A stretch of DNA of 64,000 bases from Marsupella aquatica (taxonomy: Eukaryota; Marchantiophyta). Within the stretch, counting starts at the first letter, position 1. Each line of letters begins with the position of its first letter. A program made the position numbers and the translations under genes. This document shows positions 1 to 11,982 of the stretch, in pieces. The DNA lies in the NCBI GenBank assembly GCA_973895155.1, contig OZ316896.1:8928001-8992000 (forward strand), in the 5' to 3' direction. The notes under the pieces were generated by a model. The model was given only the letters and a program-made list of their open reading frames with translations. It was not told the DNA's origin and did not search any database.

Positions 1-2918
1 TATTGAATAAGGACCATGTCATCGGCGTCACAAGAAGAGATGTCATTTAGTAAAATATAGTTACCATTGTGATGTTTGTCAATAATATATCAGTGTTTTT
101 TATTTTTAATTGTTTGCAAGTTTGAAAAAACCAATCGACAGAAATAGACATAGTTAGAACCCTTTTGGCTCCACATTGTAATACTAAATAGTCAATCTTC
201 TTAGTACTTGATGAAATCTGTCAATGTTTGATTCATTGGAAAGCTCAAGATCAAGATATAGAAACTCATGACCTCTTTAGTAATGTCTTGATAAAATCTC
301 TCTATGTCACAGTCATTGGAAAGCTAGCGTAAAATTAGAAACTCATAATCTCCTTAGTACTTGACAAAATCTATCAATGTTAGGTTCATTGGAAAGCTAG
401 AGAAATTTGGATACTCACGATCTCTCTAATTCTTGACGAATACTCCCAATGTAACACATTAGAAAGCTAGAGAGATTGAAAACCTCATGATCTCTTTAGT
501 ACTATGACAAACTCTAACATGAAATTTGTCAATGTTAGACTCAATGTTGGAATGCTAAATTTGTCAATTTTAGACTCAATGTTGGAGCCTCCCCATTGGT
601 GGGCGCCGCATCAGACTGGCTAAGGCTAGGGATCTCATAGCTTTAGAACGACGACACTAGTTTGCTAGGAGTACTGGCAGAGTCACCTCGGTGGCTACGT
701 TGCAGGTCTAGAAGTGATAGCTACGGGGATAGCTATTGGAAGAGGCTGACTGGGTTACCTTGCTTTACCAGCTCTAGGGTTCTACAAGTTTGAATGATGT
801 ATGGGTCCTTGTCACTCATGTTTTGTGTCATTAAGTCTAGTTCCGCCTTTTTTTGATTCTGGCCTTTGCCTTTGCCTTCTGGTCTCCTAGAGGGAGTTGA
901 CCTGATGTATCTATGGGGCTGTCTGCTTCCCCATGGCCGTGGGGTTTTTGCGGTCTTACTTTTATCTTATAAAAAATATTTTCCCAGGAATGTAGGAAAG
1001 CTAAAAGAATTCATGAACTTTGAATTTGAATTTGAATTTTGAATTTTGTCATAGTCATTTGAAAGGCAAAGAAATTCAAAAACTCATTTGGAACTTGACA
1101 AAATTTGTCAATCTGAGGCTCTTTGGAAACCCTTTCTTGATTAAGAGATGTCACAATCTTGTCACTGTCACAAACTTAGTGGCTGCAAATTGATTTATTC
1201 GATTACGTCGTCATTGCTTGTCCGCAATGCTTGCTTCTCGACTTGAATTGTTTGCGTCCCTCCAGTCTTCAATTGAAGCTCACTCTGAACATAGGTTGAT
1301 GCCAAATGCAGCCTTTATGTCGAAGAAACAATCGTTGGTCTCCCCCTCACACTTTAGCTTTCTTAAATCAAAAAAATTACCAAACTTTCATGTGAATTGA
1401 TGGCTAGTCCGTTCCGTGCGTTCTTCCCACCGAAATGACAAGCGCTCTTCCGACAATAGCTGAGTGTTGTCCTTCGGTCTGTCTTGTGGCCGTAATGCTC
1501 AACATAACTCACAAACGATCAATCAAGAATGGTAGAAACATGATTTCTCTAATGTGTAGGCGAAAACCATAAAATAACTCAAATCCTCTACATTCAACAT
1601 TCCGTTTGATAAACCAGAGAGATCATCTCAATCAGATCGATCTCCTCTACCTTTCAAGCGTTTGATTTTGTACGAGCACATACCAAGACCACCAGGAGAC
1701 TCAACACCATCGGTTACCGCCTTGCTGAAAATTTATTTTACTTCATCACACACACATTCCTTGGATGAATATGGGGGTCCACGGATTAATTCTTGCTTTT
1801 GGGGTGAAGGAGTATTTTGGGTATTTTCTTGGATTAAGGATTGAGCAAAGGAGTGATTTTTGTTGTTTCTTATTTCTTAAGGTTACATATATTTATGAGG
1901 TGAGAATGAGGTGTTTTTTTGTTATTAAGTGGGGGAATGAAGAAGATATTTGAAGAGTGCGTTTGGTTTGGTTTTTTGGTTTTTTCCCTTTCTTTGTGCA
2001 ACCCTTGCAATTTCATATTTAAAATTCTTTTTCATCTCACATGTATTCCTCCTTTTATAATATGTGATCTTGCCCTCCCTCTCCCATGGGCCAGATACAA
2101 GAAAATTAAAACAATAAAAGAAAATTGGGAAAATCAATCCTCTACCTTTTGTTGTCTCCGTCCTTTCTTACCATGGCATTTCCCTTCCCTTTGTCTAAAC
2201 CCATCTTGTCCTTTTTAGAGGCAAATTTGAGGTTGTTTATACTACACATTTTGTCAAAAGGCACATAATGATGAGGGCAAAGGATAACCAAAAGAGAGGC
2301 AAAAGGATTCCTATCCATTAAAACACCTAAAATTACAACGATAAAAATCACCAAAGGAATTAACTATAAGGTGGTGATATAGTGAGTTTTCTGTTTTATA
2401 CATTAATATGGTTTTCTCTTCCTTTAGAGTGAGCTGGGGTGGAGGGAGTGTCTTGATGGGAGGGATTATGAACAGGACAAGAGAGGGGAGAGGGGGTAGG
2501 AAACTCCTCCAGTTTCCACATGAGCTACTATACTTTCATGGGTTACTATACTTTCATGGGTTAGATTGTTAACAGACCCAAACTGGACTCTAAATAAGGA
2601 CAAGGTGAGGGTGAAAAAACAAAACAGGGGATGGGCCAAATATAAAACTGGAGATAGCGTAGAATTATTATTTCACAAATGTTTTTTTTTAAACTTCATC
2701 TCTATTTACCTTGAAGGTATGGATGCTCAGGCTAGTACAATATATTTCACGTCGATGGCACCCCTTACTTGGTGTACACCGGTTACATGGAATGGGTGCC
2801 GATTTCTTACACTTACGAGAGGATGGGGCTTTTTCATCACGGACTAGGAATAGGGTTACTTCTATCCGTTAAGTTTTTAAATTGCTGGAAAAACAAAATC
2901 CGTAAATGACATTCCCGC
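1..2918. other. Gene-poor left edge
   Basis: No gene is recognised here. The only ORFs are short, AT-rich and without recognisable domains. The block at about 560-990 is more GC-rich than its surroundings and holds no ORF; it could be an old transposon remnant, but I found no diagnostic ends. A short tandem (an 18-bp unit containing actttcatgggtta) occurs near 2525-2565. The ~70-bp repeat at 190-560 is listed separately. Confidence 0.5.
190..560. repeat. Degenerate ~65-75 bp tandem repeat
   Basis: The phrases cattggaaagct, aactcatgatctc, tagtacttgac and aaatctgtcaatgt recur in the same order about five times, with a spacing of roughly 65-75 bp and many substitutions. A related single copy (cttgacaaaatttgtcaatc) lies at about 1095-1125. 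It looks like an old tandem expansion and shows no coding potential. Confidence 0.6.
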
Positions 2919-3216
2919 CGTGGGTACAGCACGCATACTGTAACTCCCACGACGCTTACGGTGTAAGAAATCCGGAGAGGACAACAGAGCGTGGGCAGCA
3001 CGCATGCTGTAACACGCACGAAGCTAACGGTGTAAGGAAGTGTAAGAAATCCGGAGAGGAGAAGAGACTGTGGGCAGCACGCATGCTGTAACACGCACGA
3101 CGCTTACGGTGTAAGAAAGCGGGAGAGGAGAACAGAGTGTGGTCGGCATGCATGCTGTAACACGCACGACGCTTACGGTGTAAGAAAGTGTAAGAAAGCC
3201 GGAGAGGAGAACAGAG
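2919..3216. repeat. Four-copy ~70-79 bp tandem upstream of the SUMO E2 gene
   Basis: Four units begin with a variant of gtgggcagcacgcatgctgt at about 2919, 2991, 3070 and 3140. Each contains cacgcacgacgcttacggtg and ends in ccggagaggagaacagag. Copies 2 and 4 carry an extra gtgtaag-type insertion, so they alternate long and short. The array ends about 230 bp before the SUMO E2 start codon and may therefore lie in its promoter. Confidence 0.8.
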
Positions 3217-3448
3217 GAGGACTCACACTACTGTCGCGTAGAGGGAGAGGTCGTCTCTCGAGTCAATCATATAATTAAGTGTAGAGAGCGCGTGCGCACG
3301 CAGAAGGTGGGAGAAAGGTGTGTCGAGCGAGGTCGTCCATCGCCATCTCTGGCCTGAATTATATGTTCGTTTGGTTCGGGCTCCATCCATCGCTGCTGGG
3401 GTTGATCTATCGTGGTGCGGAAAACGAGACGAGCAGGGGAGGCGAGAG

Positions 3449-5142
3449 ATGTCGAGTGGCATTGCAAGGGGCCGGCTCGCGGAGGAGCGGAAAGCGTGGC
3501 GGAAGAATCATCCTCATGTACGTATGGGTGGGTGGGAGAGCGCGCTCTCGCAGGCACCACCACCAAGGTTTTACCCTGTTTTTCATCCAATTTTGGGCTC
3601 CCTTTTTGTCCGCCCTTCTTCCCGCGTGCTGCGTCTCTCGTTTCGCTCCGTCCTCTGATTTTTCTGCTTACTTTCTTTCCTCTCGGCATTCCGGCGGTGA
3701 TACGCTGGGCCCCGTCCTCTCGCTAGGGTTCGGGAATTTATAATTTTCAGAGCGGTGTTCCTTCGTTTGTACTTGTTCTTGTTCGTCGATACTGTTCTTC
3801 TGGGGCGCAAGCGGCACTGGACTGAGCGCAATCGGAATCGCAACTCAAATTGAGAGGGCACAGGCGATGAGGGTAGTGTGAGTGTTGTTAGTGAGGGGTC
3901 ATGCAATGTGTCGGAGACTAGACGCTATCTGTGGGTGAGAAATTATTTGATTCTTGTGGCGTCTTCGCTCAAGTTCAGTTGAAGTCAGCTCATCTTAACA
4001 TCAGAGCACATTGGTCCATCGTTTCGAAATTTATCCTATTCTCATATTCCTGCTGACTTCTCGAGTCGCTTTAGTTATTTTTGCTTTGTCGAACTGACTC
4101 GGGAAACAATCTGCTGGTCAGACTTTACTATTAGGGTTAATACCTGGACACATAGACTGGCCAGCCCGAGGCACTTACTTTCGCGATAACAATATTTTGA
4201 TGCACTCTGGGTCGCGTAGAATTCACTCTTCGTGCATTCTGACCAGTAATTTTATAATGAAGGAACATTGTTTCGAGTTTTCTGCATTTAACATTGGGAT
4301 CAACTTGTGCAGGGTTTTGTTGCAAGGCCAGATGCGGCACCGGATGGTTCGCTGAATTTGATGACTTGGCAGTGTACTCTGCCTGGTAAATTAGGCGTAT
4401 GTATTCCAATGTCGGTTTTTCAGTGAACACAAGATTTATTAGAACTGCTGTGACCTTGTTTTGGTGACTTCCATGAAAATGGATGAAAATTTGAGCTGTT
4501 TTTCGTTCTTGATTATTTCATCGCTGCAGACTGATTGGGAAGGCGGATTTTTTCCGCTGGCCATCCATTTTACCGAAGACTATCCCAGCAAGCCACCAAA
4601 GTGCAAGTTCCCAGCTGGCTTCTTTCATCCCAACGTCTATCCATCTGGAACAGTTTGCTTGTCTATACTCAACGAGGACTCGGTAAGTACAACCAATGCG
4701 CACCTGGTTTCTCATCTGTGTTCTTTCCTTTACATTCATCCTAATGTGATTTGGTTCGACAGGGCTGGAGACCTGCAATTACCGTGAAGCAGATTCTAGT
4801 TGGTATTCAAGAACTTCTGGATCAACCCAATGCTTCAGACCCCGCTCAAACGGAAGCCTATCAACTGTTCATCCAGGTAAGATGTGATTTCCTCTCCATT
4901 GCCTCGCTCTGAGGGTCGGACATTCAAGTTGATCACGGATTGCCCGGCGTCTTTCCTTCCGTTATGCTCCTGCCTATTTTCTGCAGCCATCCTGCCACTT
5001 GTTATCGTCATAACAACAGTCTCTTGATGCGCCTTCCGGACTTTTTATCTGAATGACAACTATGGCATTTTATCTGCAGGATCCAGAGGAGTACAAGAGA
5101 AGAGTAAAACTCCAGGCTAAGAATTTTCCCCCACCTGTCTAA
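3449..5142 (+). CDS. SCE1: SUMO-conjugating enzyme E2 (UBC9/SCE1 type)
   Basis: This enzyme accepts SUMO from the E1 (SAE1/SAE2) as a thioester and passes it to target lysines, mainly in the nucleus. Five exons join in phase 0: 3449-3517, 4313-4396, 4530-4682, 4763-4876 and 5080-5142. All introns are GT-AG, and the product is 160 residues, the usual family length. It starts [10 protein letters not shown] and keeps RKNHPH. The UBC core has the HPN motif and catalytic Cys94 in [15 protein letters not shown], followed by [12 protein letters not shown] and the C-terminal [11 protein letters not shown]. The ATG at 3449 is chosen because the product then begins exactly like known SCE1/UBC9 proteins. 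Everything expected of an active enzyme is present. The basic N-terminal segment, which binds SUMO and E1 in the family, is intact. The upstream ~300 bp tandem repeat is the only odd neighbour. Confidence 0.96.
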
Positions 5143-7930
5143 CATACATGGATAGACACGGGTCCTGTGGAGCATTTTTCTGTGGATGGTTCCTGCGGTA
5201 GCTTGTAAAAGTTTCATGATGCACTTAAGGACTGCGGTAACGTGCTGAAATTAAATCTCCAAAGAACCCTACACTTTCGACCATGCTTGGCCAAACGGTA
5301 AGACTTGCACAGGACGATTGGATGGGCTGCTGTCAATTGTCAGTCTGGAAAATTAGCAGTCCAGAGCAGCTATTGTTGCTTTTCACTGATGACTTTCATT
5401 TCACCTGCGTATTTCATTGGATGATGGCCCTTCCTAACTCCACAGTTAAGCTACGTTTATGAAGAAAGAGGTCTTGACATCTTTTCGTACAATGGTGGAC
5501 GTGATCTCCATATCCTTTAGCCAGAATGTAGCGTCAGGAAAAACTCCCTCCTCTCTCATTGTTAGATGTTCATAGAGTAGAGTTGATTTTTGGTGTGGTA
5601 TAGATGCATAATCTTCTATTTTAGATACAGCTTGTTTCTCAAGTTGCTGAAGCGTTTCTAAGGTCGGTTTTGTCAGTGGCAACTTGGAGCAGTTGTGAGA
5701 AGCTCCGTTAGCCAAAGAAACAATATTCCATCAGCTTAAAGGAATTGATCAAGTTGTACCACTTTGAAGGCTTACCCTCTATACAGGTCTTCAGAGCCAA
5801 GAATTGTGAAACTTTTGTAACATGATGCTCATTTGCACATATATCTTCCAAGGTTTTTGTGATTAGTGTCTGTCAATTGGCTGTTTATGAACTGTTATTT
5901 GACCTGAATGTTACACCAATCACGAAAAGCCCTGGGGTGAGGTGGTCCACATTGTCTCTATCGTGCATGTGAATTCATCAGATGCAAGGTACGAACAAGG
6001 TAGCTGTGAAGTCGAAGGTTTCTTAAGATGGAGTGATGTCCTTATGCTGTTGAAATCAATGTCGGACAGCTAAGATTAGTGCTGTTATGTTTATCAAGAG
6101 TGAACTATATGAAGTTAGGTTATCTCGGCATTGTTATAACGTTAGGCACGGATGGTGAAGGCATAGGCAAAATTTGAACTTCCTGGCCATTGATAGAACA
6201 CAATTTCCATTGTAGTTGGTTGGAATGTGACACCAATCCTGCCAACTTCTGATGTTGGGTGTGGTTGGTGAGACTAGGTTGAAATATGCTAGCTTTTGAC
6301 TGTCAAACTGAAGCCAAAACTACTGGTGGGGCAATTTCTAAAAACGTTGCTGCATGAGAAAGGTGAAGCTAAAATGAGGAAGGTCTTGTGCTCCTGGCCA
6401 TTTGTCCACGGACTAAAACTGAGATAAAGAAGGGCACCATTCCATGGGCCGGAGTTGAGAAATCGGTACTTTTGGGAATGTTCTAGACCACTGAAATTGA
6501 TGGTTTGAGACATTAAATTCAACTTCGGAAAATGAGATCTAGAAATGGTTAGCAAAAACCAAGGATTCATGCTCTCTCGAAAGATAGAGAATGTTTTGAC
6601 CTAAAACACCAAAACCATTGAAAGACCTACTCTGATGCAGATATCAAACTCCACATTTCACCCTTGAAATCCTATTCAAAACTCCAATCCTGTCAGGTTT
6701 CATAAATTTACCATAAAGTTTTACATCGCAGTCAATAAAAAGTCATCTCAGTTTGACAACGTTACCTTGCCGTTACCTTCAGAACAAACCATAATCACCA
6801 CACTGATAACAGCACAGTTAAGTCAAAACATAAAAGTCCATCGCACCGGCAATGTAGAGGATGATAAAATTATTGCAAATATTACAAAGTATGCATCCAC
6901 AACTGGGAAAACTCCACATGGCAAAACTCCAATCAGCAACACAAACATCCATAAATTTCTTGCTCAAATTTAGAATCTGCAAAACTCCCCATGACAAACC
7001 TCCAGTCAGCAATACCAACATCTATAGATATATGGCTTAAATTTATAAACTGCAAAACTTTGCACAACAAAACTTCACTAGACAATACAAACTTCACTTG
7101 ACAATACAATGGAAAAATAGAAAAAATCTACATGTTCTAGATAATATACCCAGCTTTGCTATCTTGTTGTTTAGCAAGGCATCCAATCAAAAGTGGCCAC
7201 ATGGGCCTTCCCCAAAATTGCAAGTACAATGTACCTATTATATTAGGCTTATTCATGATTTGACAGTCCAAACATGACTACCTTCACATGTTCATTGACC
7301 AAGTTAAAAGTACTCTTAGTTTTTTATTGGTTCGATTACAATTGTTTGTTAGATCCATTAGCAACATGCTTAGAGTGAAAAACTTCATACATTTGAGTGA
7401 AACGTTTTCTAGAGGCTGCTATAAGGCGGAACATCATCTGGCTATCTTGTCTTATTTGAAATGTTTGCAATGTATTTTAACATTAATTTGGTTGATTCTA
7501 TGCTTCTCACATACATTATTTTTATTTTACTAATTTATTTCAACCTCTTTAATTTATTTATTTCCTCAGTTTTTAGGAGGTATGTTTTTCTTTATTGGCA
7601 TTGATCATTCTTTGCCGAGTTCTTTGCATGAGAAGGTTTTACCTTTCAGGCTCAACTAGGCAATTATAGTACAACTCTATACAACGATGCAGTGTAGCTT
7701 ATATATCCATTGGTTGAAAAGTTTGCAATGCTTATGGTTTATGGATCAACACATGTCAAATAAATAAGGGGCTCCTCCAAATAGATATAAAGATATAAAG
7801 TTAACCTACTTCTCTTTGAATCACAAAATACTGTACCCCATAAAGGGACAAGTCAGGTTTGACTCACCACTTGGGTATGGTGTACTATCACCATACCTCA
7901 TTCCAATGGTGTATTGTCACCATTTGTTAG

Positions 7931-8102
7931 GGAATTAAATGCTTGGGGAATACTCTTTTGTGCCACACCATTAGCTTTCTCCCAAGACAATTAAACACAT
8001 GATTTAATTCAAACATTAAATGCCTAAGGAATTTCTTTGCCACGTACTTCACTGGCTTTATTGCTCACCAAGGGCATTAAACACCTTATTTAATTCAAAC
8101 AT
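7931..8102. repeat. Diverged ~86-bp tandem duplication
   Basis: Two adjacent units share ttaaatgc(c/t)t(g/a)(g/a)ggaat, a middle section containing ttagctttctccca in the first copy (tggctttattgctca in the second), and end in atttaattcaaacat. They are clearly related but well diverged, so this is an old duplication in non-coding DNA. Confidence 0.6.
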
Positions 8103-8934
8103 ACCAGTCGTGGAACTCGATTACCCTAACACTTATCTCCGACGTCGTTGACTCAAATGCCGAGTTCTTCTATGGTCCGAAACAGCCATCCGGTGGGGAC
8201 TACTTAGTATGGGGAGACTAGTGAATAATGAAGCGTTGCACTAGCAAAGACAATGCACTAAGTTAATAACAAACACTAAGGACTTAGACTAGCAATGGGA
8301 GTTGATCGGGTCATGGAAAGGGCCGAGCTCAAGATGGACCGTCTCAACTCCCGGACGGACATTGAATCTGAGGGCTTGAGTGAGACTCCTATTGGGCTCT
8401 AGCTTTGGCTTAAGACAAGGCCATGCGGGTCCAATAGTTTCTATTCGTTGACCTATTTACCAACGTCTGCTGAGTTCTTAGATCATGTTAGGTTATTGAC
8501 TGAGGTGTTTGCTTGCTTGTGTGGCCTGTGAGGACCATTCAACGACTATTGTGTTAGGGAGTGAGTGTGGCTTCGTATGGGAGTTGCCACTGGTGGTGAT
8601 AGAGGCACCAAGTTGCTTGCTCAAGGAATTTTGTGTAAGTGTTCGAACACCAATGGTACTTAGGCAAGAGTATTGGGATTGGTGAGCGCGTTGGGTGGCT
8701 AGGTACACCACTATGATGAAGTTCTCTACTGAATTAATAAAGACCTAGTCATGTGTATTATCTTCAATCCCTTTTAATTATTTTTACTTTGTTTTTCTTT
8801 CACTTTTCTATATTCATTTGTATCTTCCTTGGCACAACATGCTTTGCTCAATAACATCACCATCTACACAACAACATTGTTTACATAACTATTTCTTTCA
8901 CCTTAACAACATGTTCTACTTGGTGGCATCTTTT

Positions 8935-9215
8935 ACTAACTACATCCCTTTACTTGTTGACATATGTGACGCAACAACATCTCCTGCAACATCTTTGCTT
9001 AATGGCATCTTTGGCGTCACAACATGATCTATCTACTTAATGACATCTTTTACTTAACAACATCTTTGGCGCTTTGACATTTTTTATTTGATAACATCTT
9101 TGACATAACAACATCTTTGGTGCCCTGACATCTTGTTACTTGACAACATCTATAATGATATCTTTGGCATCACTATATCTTTTTACTTGACGACATCTTT
9201 TATGGCAGAACATCT
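8935..9215. repeat. Irregular (tgacatcttt / acaacatcttt) repeat tract
   Basis: The words acaacatcttt, tgacatctttt and tttggcgtcac recur at irregular 15-35 bp spacing over about 280 bp. This looks like a decayed minisatellite. No ORF of note spans it. Confidence 0.6.
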
Positions 9216-9225
9216 ACTCTGCAAT

Positions 9226-9361
9226 GCACTGGCATTGAGCTAGTGTGATTATAATACTCTGACAATATGGTTTGATAATGAGGATTTGACATTGCAATGG
9301 CCTTGAGCTAGTGTGATTATAATACTCTGAACAATATGGTTTGATAATTAGGATTGGACAT
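9226..9361. repeat. 67-bp tandem duplication
   Basis: Two adjacent copies run from gca(c/a)tggc(a/c)ttgagctag through tgattataatactctga and aatatggtttgataat to aggattt/ggacatt, with a period near 67 bp and few differences. It is recent compared with the other repeats in this spacer. Confidence 0.85.
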
Positions 9362-10229
9362 TATGGTGTACAATATGGGGTTTGGGCCATTTTCAGGGCG
9401 CAGCCCAACCTGGGCCCCATGACGTCACAACGCACTTAAATTACAAGTGATAGTTACCATTTGTGACGATAGAGACAATACTCTGCCCAATAAGAATAAT
9501 TTTTGGTATGGCTTGAATAGAGGGGTTGATTTCCATTGAGAGAAATGAGAGAGAAAGGTCCCATTTGAGGACCGTAAGATTTCGAATTCTTTCAGGAGAC
9601 CGGACTCGTGACACCTTTACGGCCCTTCCCTCGCTATCTCTTTTTAGCCTTTGGTGTTTCCTTCGATGGCTATGGTTCTGTCAAGTTCTGTCCTGTCATG
9701 TCCAGGAACGATGTGCTGCAGTGAAGGTCACGGACTCTGCCAAAAGAAGGTGAACTCTCTGCCTATCAGCATTTGCTGCAGCATTCATCCGATCCTTACA
9801 GGCAGTCGTCAACGATGCCATCTCGATTTCAATGACACAAGGCAAAACAGGGCATCAAGGATTGCAGGAACAGGTTAAAATCCGCACTGTGGGCTAGAAT
9901 TGCTCCTCCATTCATGTAATAGCTTTTGAATCATGGAATTGACTGGATTTTGCGAGATTTGATTCGAGCCTGAGGCAGATATCAGCTTTCTGAATCAGAG
10001 TTTCTGCAGTAGCAATTTTTGGCGGCTACTTCCAAAATGAGTACTGCAGCAGCAACAGGCATGATGTTTCCTGCAGTGGGTTCTCCTTCAAATTACCGTC
10101 AGTTGGTCTCCATCAAAACCCTACACTCTGGACCAACCAGGTGATGGCTCTTCGTCTTCTTCTTCTCCTTCATCGTTGTCGTTGCGAGTTGTTTCTCACA
10201 TCTTGCAGAAAAGCAGCTAACAATCTCAA

Positions 10230-11982
10230 ATGGCCTCTCTCCGGTATGCCAGGAACAGCAGCTTCTTCGAAGTTGGTTGTATGATATCATCCCGAGAAGC
10301 TGATGTCAGTACAAGCGGCCGAACATCGGCAAACGTTGTCATGCGCACCATCAGAACTGGCAGTCGGCTGCAGAGCAAGAGCAACGCAGGCCCTGAGGTT
10401 TTGCCATCCCTCAATCGCAACGAAGCAGAAAAGTCTGCCGCCTTTGTTGCACGTGAGCAGAGTTTGGAAGCTCCATCTCCATATCCGGAAGGGAATGGGG
10501 ATAAAGATGTGGATTTGGACGTCACTGCAGTAGCAGCAGGGGCTCAGGAGAATAACGAGAATGATAACTCGCTCAGAGAAATGGAGGAGAGATTAGACGC
10601 TTTGGCTGCCCAGAAGTATAAAACTAACGAGGAGGAGGAGGTGGTGGTGAGTTTAGGGGAGGACCCATCAATCCCTAGTATGGACGATATTATTGCTGCT
10701 GCTGCCCAGGAGGGCGTAAAGCTCCAGGTGATGACCTTCGGACCAACATTTCAAATCATCGTCACCGACCTGAATGAAACCCACATCTACGGCAAGGCTG
10801 ATGGCTGGATTAAATGGTGGTGGCCCAAGGGGAAGATACTGCATTTAGAATCTGTGAAACTAGAGCGTGGGTTGTCTAAGCAAGTCAGAAATGTCGGGGG
10901 AGCTGGATTTTTCGTCGGGGCTGCGACTCTGCGCTATGGACTCGACAAGGGTTGCCGCACTGCTGAGCTGCTCGCCATTTACGATGATGACGTCATACAT
11001 AGCAAGGTAATCTTTTACTGAGTGCCCCTCCATCTGTTGCCCTTCGGGTTCTCGTCATTCTGCTTCTTGTTTGGCCACTCGAGACTATGTGAAAAATGTC
11101 TGATGGTTTTCGTAATTTGAATATCGCTTTTGATTGTGAAGCCTTACAGAACTGGCCGGCTATGAATTTTCCATGTGTGAGTGACTGAAGCTGAATCAAA
11201 TATTTTAACACGGTTGTTCATGATCTGCAAAACAAAACCAAACCAAACAAAACCACAACAAACAAATCAATGTTGACGAGTATGCGCACTTTGTCTATTT
11301 AAAACGAGTCAATGCTTCAGATAAGGTCAAACATTTTGGAAAGCCTAGGAGTGCCAGCCAGCTGCTGAAAACGAGTGCATTCAAGTTGTCACGGATCAAT
11401 TTTGAATGGGCGTAATATTATCTTTGCTTCATTGAAATGCAGTTGATTTGTGCTTCGATGTCGATGAGGAAGTATAGTAAGCTATGAACTTTCTCTTCGT
11501 TATAAATGAGGGGTTGTAGCTATAAATCTTATGTCTCTTTCCCTCGCTACCGCGTAGCTGTACTATTTCAGCTCATCCATCCTTCCTGAAATGTGCAGCA
11601 TCCCGTAGAAATGTCTTAAGAACACTTACTAAGAGCACATAGACAGCCAGAGAAATCTGGAATACGACCAATTGTAGAACCGCAGGGCTAAAATCGTTCA
11701 TGAAGTTGTCCTTCGACACATTGACAGATGGTGGAATGATATAGTTCCTTTCTTGTTCTGTGGATGGTGCAGCTTGTAAATTACTACAGTCGATTTGGAT
11801 TCAAGGCACTGTATGAGGTGGATGAAGGGGAATTGAAATATATTCCGGACAGAGTAGTTTGGGGTGGAGTGGGGACTCGCATGGACGCAAATTGTGAGGA
11901 ATTGCTTCGGAGGTGGTGTGCTGTCCTTAAACCCAAAACAAGGTCAGGATCAAGAATGAAAGGAGTTTCCTCAAGAACCTAA
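10230..11982 (+). CDS. Plastid-type GNAT-like acyltransferase family protein
   Basis: Two exons, 10230-11006 and 11773-11982, join in phase 0 across a 766-bp GT-AG intron to give 328 residues. Residues 1-145 are Ser/Thr/Arg-rich and then acidic, with no clear domain; the first ~50 look like a plastid transit peptide. Residues ~150-328 resemble a plant family in the acyl-CoA N-acyltransferase fold: ADGWIKWWWPKGKILHLES, then GAGFFVGAATLRYGLDKGCR, LLAIYDDDVIHSKLVNYYSR, FGFKALYEV and VWGGVGTRMD. The LVNYYSRFGFK segment matches the conserved C-terminal strand-helix of GNAT proteins. The intron falls between HSK and LVN. The substrate is unknown and I cannot say that it is catalytically active. The start is the first ATG after a stop-rich leader. 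Confidence 0.8.

Larger units (their letters stand above)
5143..10229. other. 5-kb intergenic region
   Basis: The first ~150 bp is the likely 3' UTR of the SUMO E2 gene. No gene is recognised after that; all ORFs are short and featureless. The spacer contains a degenerate ~75-bp repeat (caaaactcc / catggcaaaac phrases) near 6900-7060, and three further repeats listed separately. The last ~500 bp, becoming more GC-rich from about 9600, is the probable promoter and 5' UTR of the next gene. Confidence 0.5.

Noticed and set aside
560-990. LINE or LTR remnant
   Set aside because: The composition differs from the flanks, but there is no coding trace, poly-A tail, terminal repeat or target-site duplication to support it.
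3267-3906. Long overlapping ORFs on both strands around SUMO E2 exon 1
   Set aside because: They overlap the clear exon 1 and its intron in other frames, show no domain, and owe their length to local GC richness.
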